Shown piece after piece: positions 9,338 through 19,398 of a DNA stretch of 64,000 nucleotides (its first letter is position 1; each line of letters opens with the position of its first letter). The stretch is taken from NCBI RefSeq assembly GCF_000234665.1, contig NC_018315.1, positions 186,001 through 250,000 on the forward strand, given 5' to 3'. This DNA is from Leishmania mexicana MHOM/GT/2001/U1103 (taxonomy: Eukaryota; Euglenozoa; Kinetoplastea; Trypanosomatida; Trypanosomatidae). The position numbers and the translations under genes were made by a program. The notes below the pieces were generated by a model. The model ran no database searches. It was not told where the DNA came from and was given only the letters and a program-made list of their open reading frames with translations.

Positions 9338-10305
9338 TTTCGATTCCGGGACGAGACCAGCTCGTGCTACGAGATGCGGGTGCTACGAATGGGGCTGCGC
9401 GTCAATCCCGAGATCATGCAGACACACGTACACACACTCGTGGTCACCCTTGGAGGCGGTCCCCGCCTACGCGTGGGTGTAGAGGCGGCCTCTTCACAGA
9501 CAACCGTAGTCGCACAACTCGGCAACCTGCACATCGCGGGGAGGGGGAGAGACAGCGGTGCGACTGTCGGCCACGCTGACGACAGAGGAGATGGGTGTGC
9601 TGGCAAGCGTACTTCTTTGTGGGGATGCACTCTGGCCGCTGCACACGGCCTGTGCCTTCGAGTCCAAAAGGCCCTCAGGGGGCACCCTCGAGCGACGAAT
9701 TCGACGAGGCTCCACCAAGTCTCTGGGGTACAGGAAGAGGTGTTCTTCGGGAAAGCTGTGGCTCGCTGCGCACGCTCTGGCGATTCCAGCTGATCGGGTG
9801 TCGGTGGCTTTTGAGAGCGGTCCGGGGGGCCGAGGGGTCACGGCAACGCTTGAACCGAGGTCGCATCACACTCGAGCATAACGTACAGCTGCAGTCCATC
9901 GGGGTTGCACCAACTGGAGGAAGAAAGTCGTTTTTTTGTTTTCTGTGCGCGATCGCCAGCTGCCCGCGCCCGGTTGCGGTTACGCAGCCGACGAGGCAGA
10001 CGTTGAACGCTCACACCGATTCGTCCTCCGTTGGATGGGGTGATTAGTCCATCCAGCGGAGTAGAAGCTGGACAGCAGTGGTTGGTGGTGGATGGCAGAC
10101 GGGACGGAAGCGCGTGCAGCTACCCAAGCGTTTGGTTCTATGTGAGTCGCCGTCCCTCTCGGATCCTGCGGACACCCTTTCCTGGGCAACACGTCCGCGC
10201 TTCTCGGGTCGCGTAAGGGATACGAAAGTAACTTCGCCATGAACCATGAGCGGCACCATCGCTCTGAAGGCGATAGCCTCATTCAGAGTGTGAGCTACCA
10301 ACACG
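9338..10305 (+). mobile_element. Degenerate reverse transcriptase-RNase H of a VIPER/TATE (DIRS-like) retroelement
   Basis: The + strand reads as a broken RT followed by RNase H. From 9338 a frame gives FRFRD, then YEMRV and LRMGLRVNPEIMQ (9383-9421), matching RT motif B (LPxGLxxxP type) of retroviral/DIRS-like enzymes. Where the catalytic YxDD motif should follow (about 9471-9490) the frame has only RVGVEAASS, so the catalytic pair appears lost. After a frame change, TLTTEEMGVL and a GKLWLAAHAL stretch resemble the RT thumb/connection. Then HTDSSSVGWG (centred on 10018-10041) matches the first RNase H block (TDAS..GWG). A TAG at 10048 interrupts it and the frame resumes to about 10305. The spacing from motif B to RNase H, about 210 codons, suits DIRS- or gypsy-type RTs and not the ingi/L1Tc or SLACS types. 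No recombinase domain was recognised. Confidence 0.5.
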
Positions 10306-12324
10306 CCCCCCTCCCCCCTCGCGATGCAGCCTAGCAGATGCCCCGACTCGGACGTTGTGGCAGACGTACGAGTTGTTTTTTGAACGCATCGTTGCCCATC
10401 CTTTTCTTCGCCGGTACGCCACCTGTGATATGGAAGAACAGAGCTCTCTCTCCCACACACACACACACACCAAACAGCAAGAGACAAGAAAGTCTCTGTA
10501 CATCATCACAGCATCGGCGGTGGGGCACGGAGTAGCCCAGAACGATTTCCCTTTCATCTCTCACCATTCTTTGACGAGGCGCGAGTGAGACCACTAGAAC
10601 TCAGGTCCAAGTATCGGAGGACGGGAAAGAAAATGCGTGCGCTACATGAGAGGCTCGCAGATGCCCACCCTGTCATCGTTTTGTGCGACTGTCTGGCTAT
10701 TTTGAACGGACTGCTCGACCCACCTTCTTCAATTGTTCCACACTGCGTGACGAGCAGGTCATGCATCTCTCGTTTACTTCGCGCTTGGATCGCATCTCTC
10801 AGATCTGACTTCCCACCCCCTCTCTCTCTCTGTACCACCTGCACGGGACTCTCCGGGCCCACCACCCCTCACATCAACCTGCCTCCCTCCCTTCATGTGG
10901 GTGGGTAGTCCTTTGTATATATATATATCGTGTGCTTCACGCCACAGGTGCACCTGGAGGCACATTTGGCTCTCTCCTTTTTCTTTCCCTGCTTGGGGTG
11001 CGTGTGGATACCCACTGCATCCTTTTGCGGCGCTCATCGCGCACCCCACAAGGGGCGTGCGACTCTCCTCTGGACACAAGCCGTTTCTCGACCTCCCTTT
11101 CAAGTACGTGTCCTCTCGCCCTTCGCCTCACATCGTTCCTTCTTCATCTATCCCCCCTCCCCTCCCCCGATCTCCGCCACTGTTGGCACTCGTTCTTCTT
11201 TGCTTGTCCTGGCGAGGGGCCTCTTTTGTCGTGGCGCGGCCCCCCTTCTTTGATGAGTTCCTCAACTCCTGCACGCGCACAACGCACACACACACACACA
11301 CATAAGCGTTCTTTGTTTCTACCCAGGAAAACTGCTCACAGCGAGGGGCATTCCCTCCCCCCCACACACACGGGCACACGCTGTGATTGACCCCCCTCCT
11401 CCTCTCCTTGTTTCTTTCTCCATTACCTTCTTTGCTCTGGTAGCTCCTCGATCGAAAGGTGCTTGACTCTCACTCTCTCTCTCCTCCCTGTGCACGCTTG
11501 TGCGCGTGTCTGGGCACGAGTGTCACGTGCCGTCTTCAGCCAGCTGAGGAGCAGCACTTGACTCATAGCTGCACGCACGCCCACTCACTATCGCGAACTT
11601 GGCTGCGCAGGGAAGGAAGAGGAGGACAGCCACAACGAAGAGATTAAACCGAAACTCAGGGGGCCGCGCATGCACCCAAGAGAGAAGCCGGATCCGCCCT
11701 CACACGTACCACTGCTTCACACAGGTCGACTCGCATGCCATTTGTGGTTACTTTGTCGTCCCTCCTTTTCACTCCTGCCCGCCCGCTTCACAGGGGACGT
11801 CTAGCAGAAGCGTAGGCCTTACTAAGCAAGAGGCGTAACACGGATAAGTCCACACACGCGCATAACAAGGGACGCCCCAGGCGCACTACTACAAGTACGA
11901 GCACCACCAACGCCCCTCCCGCCCCCCAGGGACTGGGAGAAACACACGCGCCGACTTGCCCTTCTTCACATATACTTCAGCCCAGACTCCCCGTTAAACC
12001 GTTGACTTTCTGTGTTCTAGGAGACGAAGGAAAGGAAGGCCTCGGCACTCCCCTTGTCTCCCCCTCCCCCCTCCCCCCTCCGCCAGGCCGCAGTGCGTTC
12101 TAAGCGACAGAGACCGTCCCCCGCCCTCTCTCCTCCTCGCACGCGCTTGCCAGTGGTGCTGTGGGCCGGCGCAACTTGACACGCACCCGCGCACATTCAT
12201 ACGGCACTCCCTCTCGCGTCTCTTTCTAATTCCTTCTCTCGTTGTGCGCGTGGCGGCGCACTGGCGGGTTGCGTGAGGAAGCGAGTCTTCACTGACAAGA
12301 GCGGAAAACTAAAACTGTATCATA
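10306..12324. other. Intergenic region upstream of the Tex gene
   Basis: C/T-rich throughout, with CA repeats near 10456-10471 and 11284-11302, a short TA run near 10917-10928, and C runs near 12058-12080. A fragment near 10633-10800 is less biased in composition and may be further retroelement debris, but I cannot assign it. No intact gene seen. Confidence 0.6.
12207..12277 (+). promoter_or_regulatory. Candidate spliced-leader acceptor for the Tex gene
   Basis: C/T-rich tract at 12207-12238; the first AG after it is at 12276-12277, about 47 nt before ATG 12325. If this site is used, the long N-terminal form of the protein would be made. Confidence 0.4.
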
Positions 12325-15300
12325 ATGCAGCGCGGTGGCGATCGCGCTTTAGGCACCCGCATCAGCAGGGGAACAGGGATAGGCATCCTCCCCCTGTTGC
12401 GCAGTCGATGGATCGCCCTCAGGCTCAGTCAGCAGAAGTGCTGGCCCCGATATCACACAACGCAGTCGTCACTGCGCTCTTGCTGTGTACGGACGCTGTC
12501 CCTGTGGCGGTCTTGGCCAGCGTCCCCCTCGCCATCATCGCTACGGTGCACGGCGACCACGTCGTCGTCGTCGCCGCCTCCCTCGCGGGCCTCCTTGTGG
12601 TGCCCTTGCCGAGGTGCAACGGGCTTCCTTCGCGGCCGCCACACGTCCCCTCTACTCCGTCTGCAACACCATTTCTGCAGCTCTTTATCTGCTTCTCCAT
12701 TTTACGCGTCGGGTGCTCACTACTGCTCATCTTCCGGCATTTTCGGCCCCACCCGCACTGCCCTCGGCTCTGGTGCGTTGCGTCGTGCGTTGGAAACTGC
12801 AAAAGCCTCGGACGGTGGTGAGGGGGTCGACATGGTAGCCAGCACCGACAATGGGGCGACGCCGAAGCGGATCAGGAAGGCGTCAGCGGGTCTCAAGACC
12901 CCAACCGCAACAGGGAAGAGGAAATACACTCGAAGGGCCACTGCTGTTGCGTCTAAGGGAGTGGCTGAGGCCGTTGACAGCGCTACCGTGTGCGCATCTG
13001 CATCGAGCTCCTCCGCCTCCGGCACTGGAGCGAAGCATTGCCCATCGACGCACCGGGGCGGCGACAGCGCCTCGGACACGGACGCTCATGGCACCCGAGA
13101 GGAGGAGGAGGTGTACAGTGGACAGTATGAGTTGTCGCCCGAGGAGACGTACCGGCAAACAAGTGAGCGCCTGCTACTCCCCCTGAACGCCGTTCGATTT
13201 GTGCTGAGGCAGGCGAAGGAGGGCGCCACGATCCCCTTCCTTGCGCGGTACCGGCAGGGCGAGACCGGCCGAATGGACGAGACGCAGTTGCGCCTTGTCA
13301 TGGATACCGCCAAGGAAGTGGCTGAGGTGCACCGCCGCCGCCAGTTCATGCTGCGAAGTCTGGAAAGTCGAGGCTTGCTGACGCCAGCGCTCCAGACGGC
13401 TCTCGAGTCCATGGTGCACGTCAGCCAGCTCGAGGATGCTTGGGAGCCGTATAAAGAGCGTCGAACAAGCCTTGCCTCGCGCGGACGCGCTGCAGGGCTC
13501 GGCCCGTACGCCGACGCCCTCCTCCACTTCAACCCCGAAGACCCCAATTGCAAGGCGCGCCTCGACGAGCTGAGCGCGTTTGTGCGTCGCACTGACAATG
13601 GGGAGCGGTTGCTGACCGCTATTGTGGCCGAAGACGTGCAGCGAACCGAAGAGCTGCGGCGCCGACTTGGCGAGTACTGCCGTCACACGGCGCGCCTGTC
13701 GTCCACACTGATGGCGAAGCCACGGAAGAAGGCCGCGAAGGAGCTGCATGAGGAGAGCTTCGACGCGCTGTGCAAGCACTTCGCCTACTACGACAATAAA
13801 TCATGGTCAGTCCAGCGCGTCGCGGCGCACGTTGTCCTGGCGCTGCAGCGCGGCGAGGCCAAGGGCGCACTGAAGGTGGACACGGCGTCAGGTCCGAAGA
13901 GCCACGGGTTGTTCATGCACACGGTTCGCGAGCAGTACCCCTCCCTGAATCGCCTGCTATCGTCGTCATCGTCTTCGGTGCCCACCGCGGACGGCGCTGG
14001 TGCCTACTCCCACGTCTTTCGCGATTTCGGCTATGGACGGAAGATTGTGCATGCCGGCTTGCAGGCCGCGTACGACCACCTCGTGAAGCAGGCACACCTT
14101 GCGATTCGGCGAGACTTGAAGAAGAGCGCGGAGCAGGAGGCCATTGTCGTGTTTGCGCACAATCTGCAGCACATGCTTCTCCAGCGACCTCTCTCCCGCT
14201 CGCGGATCTTGGCGATGGATCCTGGCTTGGCGAACGGCGTGAAGTGCGTGGCGCTGGATGAGAACGGCGCAGTTGAAACCTTCTTCACCTGCACCCTCAT
14301 GGACGAGCAGAAGATGCGGCGCTACGTCATTCAGGTGGTCGAGTCGCGGAGGTTGAACAAGGTCGTGATTGGCAACGGGACGGCGTCTGGCCGCGTGACG
14401 GACTTGATTGCGGACCTCATCAAGCAGCAGAAGTGGACAGATGTGGAGTTTGCCGTCGTGAGTGAGGCGGGTGCGAGTGTGTACTCCGTGTCTGATATTG
14501 CGAAGGAGGAGTTTCCCAACCTCGACGTCATGTACCGTGGCGCGGTGAGCATCGGCCGTCGCGTACTGGACCCGTTGAGCGAGCTGGTAAAGATACCCGT
14601 GCGCAGCATGGGCATCGGAATGTACCAGCATGACGTGAACGAGAGGGAGCTGATGCGGGAGTTGAACTACGTGCTGGAGTCCTGCGTCGCCAAGGTTGGA
14701 GTCAACGCAGCCAGCGCGAACCGCTACGTCATGGAGAAGGTGCCTGGGATTAAGAAGAGAATTGTGGACCAGATTGTGCTGGCGCGCCATGCAAAGAAGC
14801 TGCATAGCCGTGAAGACTTGCGGCGGGTGCCGGCCATGACGGAGAGCGTCTACGAGCAGATCGCAGGCTTCTTCCGCTTCCCTAACTCGCCAGAGCCACT
14901 CGACAACACGAATATCCACCCCGAGTCTTACCCGCTGGTGCGGCGTCTCGTGACGCTGTACACGGCGGGCCAGCTGGGGGACGCCGAAGTGATGGCCGAG
15001 AAGCTGGGGGAGGCGGCAGATGGTGCGGCGATGGCACTCGGTAGCGCACGCATCCGCCAGCAGGTCGCCCAGCAGCTGGAGCGCATGTCTCCCGCTCAAC
15101 TGGCGAACCTGGCCTCTGAGAAGCTGTCTTGCAGCGTAGAGACGCTGGAGCTGTTACGTCAAGAGCTGCTTCACCCGGGCTTGGACCCGCGCGTTTCGCT
15201 GCCGCACGCCGGACTACTGCGCCGCGAGGTATACGACGTGAAAAATCTCCGTTCCGGCGAACTGCTCTCCGGTGTCGTGCAGAGCGTCACCATGTTTGGT

Positions 15301-16077
15301 GCGTTCGTTGACTGCGGTCTGCACGACTCCGTGCTCTTGCGCGGTGAGGGCGTGGATGCGCTGCAGGTGGGCATGTACCTGGACCAGTGTATTCGCTTTG
15401 ACTGCCTTGACCACCTGAAGCGTCCGCGGGTGTTCTTGGTGCGCGCTGGTGCTCCTGCTGCCCCTGGCGACAGCGCAGATGCCGGGAAGGGATGCGCGCT
15501 GTCGGCCGCGCCTCGACGGCTTCGGTTGGAGGCCGAGGATGTTCTCGGTAGAAACGGTCGAGGCTTCGTCAGCCAAGCTTCACCCGACGCGCGCCTCTAC
15601 GACTTAATGGCGAGCAGCGCGGAGGGGGATGTGACAGCAGCTGGGCCGACACTGACCGCGCGGGTGATGCAAGAGCGTGAGCGCCGCGCCGAGGAGGTGC
15701 TCGGTAGCGCAAACGTCACCCCGGTGACCGGTGCGATGAGGGAAGAGGAGAGCAGCCAGGTGAACCTGACATCTCGCCAGCACCTGTCTCACCCTCTGGT
15801 GGGGAAGCGAGCCCGGGAGAAGTCAGAGGCGGATGCGCCCCTTCGCCACGCGCCGCGGCGTGTGGAGGATGTCGTCGTTGCCTCTGCTGCCGCTCGTCCG
15901 CATTCGACCCTGTCCATGCAGTCGCCGAAGTGTTTCACCACAAACGGCGCCTGCGCGAAACCGCCTGCAAGCGCCTTGCAGACGTCGAGGCCGGCTGCTC
16001 GGAGAGTAGACACGGGGGATGTCAGTGGTCAGCATAGCGCCGGCGGTGACGGCGGTGACGCGGTCTTCTTATTTTGA
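12325..16077 (+). CDS. Tex-family S1 RNA-binding protein (SRBD1-like)
   Basis: A 1250-residue protein whose core is plainly Tex-like, the bacterial transcription accessory factor and eukaryotic SRBD1 family related to Spt6. The Tex N-terminal helical region begins near residue 271 and includes LLLPLNAVRFVLRQAKEGAT and FLARYRQGETGRMDETQL. A YqgF/RNase H-like domain follows (ILAMDPGLANGVKCVAL, near 630), then helix-hairpin-helix segments (about 785-860, with KVGVNAASANRYV and VPGIKKRIVDQI) and one S1 domain (about 975-1045, GELLSGVVQSVTMFGAFVDC). The last 200 residues are polar and look disordered. Ordinary Tex proteins are about 750-800 residues, so both ends are extended. The first 169 residues, before a second in-frame ATG at 12832, are Arg/Ser-rich with very few acidic residues; this may be a mitochondrial presequence or untranslated leader. 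Role: nucleic-acid binding, probably RNA-related. Confidence 0.85.
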   Translation: MQRGGDRALGTRISRGTGIGILPLLRSRWIALRLSQQKCWPRYHTTQSSLRSCCVRTLSLWRSWPASPSPSSLRCTATTSSSSPPPSRASLWCPCRGATGFLRGRHTSPLLRLQHHFCSSLSASPFYASGAHYCSSSGIFGPTRTALGSGALRRALETAKASDGGEGVDMVASTDNGATPKRIRKASAGLKTPTATGKRKYTRRATAVASKGVAEAVDSATVCASASSSSASGTGAKHCPSTHRGGDSASDTDAHGTREEEEVYSGQYELSPEETYRQTSERLLLPLNAVRFVLRQAKEGATIPFLARYRQGETGRMDETQLRLVMDTAKEVAEVHRRRQFMLRSLESRGLLTPALQTALESMVHVSQLEDAWEPYKERRTSLASRGRAAGLGPYADALLHFNPEDPNCKARLDELSAFVRRTDNGERLLTAIVAEDVQRTEELRRRLGEYCRHTARLSSTLMAKPRKKAAKELHEESFDALCKHFAYYDNKSWSVQRVAAHVVLALQRGEAKGALKVDTASGPKSHGLFMHTVREQYPSLNRLLSSSSSSVPTADGAGAYSHVFRDFGYGRKIVHAGLQAAYDHLVKQAHLAIRRDLKKSAEQEAIVVFAHNLQHMLLQRPLSRSRILAMDPGLANGVKCVALDENGAVETFFTCTLMDEQKMRRYVIQVVESRRLNKVVIGNGTASGRVTDLIADLIKQQKWTDVEFAVVSEAGASVYSVSDIAKEEFPNLDVMYRGAVSIGRRVLDPLSELVKIPVRSMGIGMYQHDVNERELMRELNYVLESCVAKVGVNAASANRYVMEKVPGIKKRIVDQIVLARHAKKLHSREDLRRVPAMTESVYEQIAGFFRFPNSPEPLDNTNIHPESYPLVRRLVTLYTAGQLGDAEVMAEKLGEAADGAAMALGSARIRQQVAQQLERMSPAQLANLASEKLSCSVETLELLRQELLHPGLDPRVSLPHAGLLRREVYDVKNLRSGELLSGVVQSVTMFGAFVDCGLHDSVLLRGEGVDALQVGMYLDQCIRFDCLDHLKRPRVFLVRAGAPAAPGDSADAGKGCALSAAPRRLRLEAEDVLGRNGRGFVSQASPDARLYDLMASSAEGDVTAAGPTLTARVMQERERRAEEVLGSANVTPVTGAMREEESSQVNLTSRQHLSHPLVGKRAREKSEADAPLRHAPRRVEDVVVASAAARPHSTLSMQSPKCFTTNGACAKPPASALQTSRPAARRVDTGDVSGQHSAGGDGGDAVFLF

Positions 16078-17226
16078 GGTGCGTCGCGCGGTGTCGCTGA
16101 GGGCTGCTTCCGGGTTGTGCTGGAGGCGCTACGCCTTCTCTGCGTTGCATTCTTTCGTTTTTCCTTCCTGGTTGTGCCAGTACCTTTGGCTGGTGGTGCG
16201 CTTGAGACGGAGTGAGCCCGCTGCTGTGTGCGTGTGCGGGTGTGTGCGCTGTGTCCAAGCGCAGAGGAGCGCTGGATGCGATTGCTGCCGTTCGAGGGCG
16301 AGGGAAAGAGGGAATGGGGAGGAGAGCGTGTGTGCGTATGTGTGTGTGCATGCATGCATGCATGAGGTGGGAAGGTCCGATAGCTGCGCTCATCAGCTCT
16401 CTCTCTCTGGCTCGGCTCAGCTTCGGTGCCGCTTCCTCCTTTCCTTTTGTGGTGCTTCTCGTGACGCGTCTCAGTGCCCCACTGAGCGGCGAGGTATCGA
16501 CGAGCTGGCAAGAGGGAGGGAGGGCGGTTCGAGTAAACGATTGTCATACACGTGCTCGTCTGCGAGCTACTCGACGTCGAGGCGGAAAAGAAAAAGGGCC
16601 ACACGCACACAGACACACGTGCGGGCACGGGAGCACTTTGAGCTGTGCTCATCGCATGCGTGCACGCGTATCGTTTTCGTTTCTTTGGGGAGGGGCCTTT
16701 GTCCATTCCACTTTTGGTCACTGGAAAAGAAAAGTGACGAGAGGGGTAGACCCGTGCATGTGCGCATGCGTTTTCTCTCTCCATCTATTTCCCTCCCCCT
16801 CCCTGCTCTCCCCGTCCTCCCCGCTTGCCTCGGCACAACGCTGACCCACGCCCTGGCGTGTGCGGTCATTCAGTGGCATAACACAAACAAAAGCGGCGTG
16901 CGTGCACTGATGACTCCAGTCAGAAGGTAAGTGCGCTGATCAACCGTAGCAGCGTGCATGTGTACACGTACCTCACCATCCTCATGGTGACTTTTTTTTG
17001 TTGGGCTCTCCCGCTTCTCTTTGTGTTTTTTTTTTTAGCAGTAGAGACCACACGCGCACAGCGTGCTGACACGACCGCTCTTCTTCCGATACATCGAGTT
17101 GCGCAGCGGACGCGTGCTCTCCCTCCCTCTCTCTCTCCTTTTGTTTCTCGTCTCTCCGCCGTTGCCCGCCTTTAAAAGGACCTACACGAGTAGCCGATGT
17201 TGGCGATACACGTGTATCCTCACGAT
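16078..17226. other. Intergenic region between the Tex gene and the 17.2-kb pseudogene
   Basis: GT-rich and C/T-rich sequence with GCAT repeats near 16349-16362 and T runs near 16990 and 17026-17036. No gene seen. Confidence 0.65.
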
Positions 17227-17740
17227 ATGCGCTGCGGTCGCGGCGGTGGTGGTCATTGAGGCTACGATGAGGGTGAGCGATGGGGAGGGCGTGACGGTGA
17301 CCGTGGTGGCGGCAACATGCGCGAGTGCCGCGGCCGCGAGAACTAGGTCATCAACGTTGCCGAGGAGAACGCGCGAACGTTGGCGAGCGCGTCAGTCCCT
17401 GTCGACACGAGCTGCTTTCCGATTGACTTGTCTGAGAGCGAGTTCAACACCTACGCCAGGTCCTACTAGTTCCTGGAGAGGTGCAAGGACGTGGCGGGTC
17501 AAATGTGGAGGATCGACGTCCAGCACGAACTCCTTCGCTCGATCCATAAGAAACACCTGACCGAGTCGGACACGCGGACTTCAGTGTAGGTGGAGGGTCT
17601 CTGCGCTGGCAAGGGGCACACCACTCTGTCTGCGAAGAAGCTGGGCATCGGGGACGGTTTCTTCGTTGAGTGTACGTGGAAGGAGGACGAGGGTCTGGCT
17701 CCGATCGTGGAGCATCAGCTCTTTGCGGGCTTTTTTGTTC
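17227..17740 (+). pseudogene. Small protein pseudogene with four in-frame stops
   Basis: One + strand frame from ATG 17227 reads as a plausible protein through about 17740 with no frameshift but four premature stops: TGA at 17257 and TAG at 17344, 17467 and 17587. The N-terminus is rich in Gly and Arg (MRCGRGGGGH, later DRGGGNMREC), like an RGG RNA-binding tail. The middle reads INVAEENARTLASASVPVD and CKDVAGQMWRIDVQHELL. The last part reads KLGIGDGFFVECTWKEDEG. After about 17740 the sequence turns into low-complexity, UTR-like DNA, although the frame stays open to 17865. I do not recognise the family. All three TAGs could derive from CAG and the TGA from CGA by single C-to-T changes. Confidence 0.6.
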
Positions 17741-18969
17741 GTTGCCGCACCAAGTTAACGATGGAAACGAAAAAAAATGGGAGAGCGAGTCTGCAGACCC
17801 GCAGGGGCACCGAAAACACACACACACACACCCACAATGGGGACACCACCACTGCGCACTCTTGACGCTGGTGGGAGAGGATATCTGATGTTGCACCGGG
17901 AGCGTGGTTGTGCGCCCTCTGCGCACTGACCTCATCCCCTTCGCTCCGGCGCACGTCCTCGCCGCACAGCAGGCGAGCTTCGCGTGTTTTGTGGCGCGGC
18001 TGCTTCTCATCATTGAGTTCCTTTCGTGGGAGAGGGGTGTGGGGTATGTGCGTGGGCGACGCAGGTTTTCCTTGTTTCTACTCTGTGAGCGTCCTGCTGT
18101 CGAATGCTCAAGCTCACTCGTACATCCTCCTCTCTCTTGTGGTTCCCCCTTGACCGCCTCTTCATTGTACCCCCTTCATCACTGCTCCCACCCACTCTTC
18201 CTGGTCGTTGTGTGCTTGTGTTTGCTCTGGTACTTGCGGCGCATGCACGCGGTGAACTTGCGTGCGCAGCTTATCGGTCACTCATCCATCCATCCAGCAT
18301 TACTCTATTTTCTTGCGTGTGTGTGTGATTGGGGTGGGAGGGGACTTTTTTCTTGCTCTGGTCCTCCTCCCCTTCCCTCTTCGCCGCTGCCCACCATTGC
18401 GCTGTTGGCTTCGATTTCTTTTTCGTTAATTCGTATCGTTGGGTCGTTGCGCCGCCCGCCCGCCCCTCCCCCCTCGCTTCCTCCTCTGGGCCTCTTCCGT
18501 AGTTGTTCGCCCATCATCGTCGAGCTGATCGGCTGCGTGCGTGTACCAGCCGTCACACACGAAAGAGGCGGGAGGAGGCAGAAGAAGGCAACGGAGGAAA
18601 ATACAAAAGTCGGCGTCTCCTTTGGTTCTCCAAAAAAAAATTGAAGGCATTTTCTGCTGCCTGCTGTGCGTTAGTTGTATCCTTCTCGCTGCTCGCCTTT
18701 TCGCCACAGGATTGCTGGTGCTGCTCTCGTGTCTGTCTGTGTGTGTGTGTGTGCTTGCAAGCTTGCCTTTCTACTTCCTGCCTCTCGGCGACCCCCCCCT
18801 CCACCCTGTGTTTCTCTCCTTCTCCTGACTCGCATCCGTCTTTGTCCCACTTGCCCCGTGAGCGCGGTCTGGCTTGTTCTCGGAACATCTGAAAGAGACA
18901 CCCACACCCACACGCACACACACACCGCGCTGATCAAAGAAATTTTGTTCTTGTCTCCCTCCCTTCACC
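17741..18969. other. Intergenic region upstream of cytochrome b5
   Basis: CA and GT repeats (about 17817-17831 and 18735-18751), C/T tracts and A runs (18638-18646). No gene seen. C/T sequence from about 18790 leads to the acceptor AG before the cytochrome b5 gene. Confidence 0.7.
18798..18862 (+). promoter_or_regulatory. Candidate spliced-leader acceptor for cytochrome b5
   Basis: C/T-rich run followed by AG at 18861-18862, giving a 5' UTR of about 107 nt before ATG 18970. Confidence 0.5.
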
Positions 18970-19398
18970 ATGTCTGAGGGCGAACTGCGGGTGTACTCGT
19001 GGGAGGAGATCGCGAAGCACACGAATGATGACGACTGCTGGGTGGTGATGTACGACAAAGTGCTGGATGTGAGTAAGTGGCTGCAGGAGCACCCTGGCGG
19101 CCTCGACCCCATCAAGGACATGGCTGGCATGGATATCACGAACAGCTTCGAGAGTATTGGGCACTCGAGCACGGCGTTGGTGAAAAGTAAAAGCTTTATC
19201 ATCGGCTGCGTGGACCCGGAGGAGTCGAAGATGCGCAAGGAGGCCGCAAAGAAGGCGTCAGCCCCGGCCCCGAAGTGGTCGGAGACGAAGCGTGAAGAGC
19301 TGCGGCACTACAAGGGTGGCGAGGGTATTATCCCGCTGCCCATCCTCGTCGGGGTGGTGGTGGCCATCCTGGCCCTTCTCTTTTATCTGTTGAAGTGA
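18970..19398 (+). CDS. Tail-anchored cytochrome b5
   Basis: A 142-residue protein, a usual length for microsomal-type cytochrome b5. The heme-binding domain occupies about residues 7-80: the HPGG motif places one axial ligand at His41, and SIGHSS places the second at His65, the 24-residue spacing of classical cytochrome b5. A charged linker follows, then a single C-terminal hydrophobic segment (about 122-141, PILVGVVVAILALLFYLL), so it should be anchored by its tail in the ER or outer mitochondrial membrane with the heme domain facing the cytosol. Expected role: electron donor to lipid desaturases and similar oxidoreductases. The start is the first in-frame ATG after a good acceptor site, and the predicted protein begins directly with the domain. 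Confidence 0.92.
   Translation: MSEGELRVYSWEEIAKHTNDDDCWVVMYDKVLDVSKWLQEHPGGLDPIKDMAGMDITNSFESIGHSSTALVKSKSFIIGCVDPEESKMRKEAAKKASAPAPKWSETKREELRHYKGGEGIIPLPILVGVVVAILALLFYLLK

Noticed and set aside
13966..15099. 377-codon antisense open frame inside the Tex gene
   Set aside because: The sense strand clearly encodes conserved Tex domains; the antisense product has no family features.
16520..16540. GGTTCGA-like tRNA T-loop motif
   Set aside because: No acceptor stem, anticodon arm or B-box context around it; no tRNA gene can be folded from the surrounding sequence.
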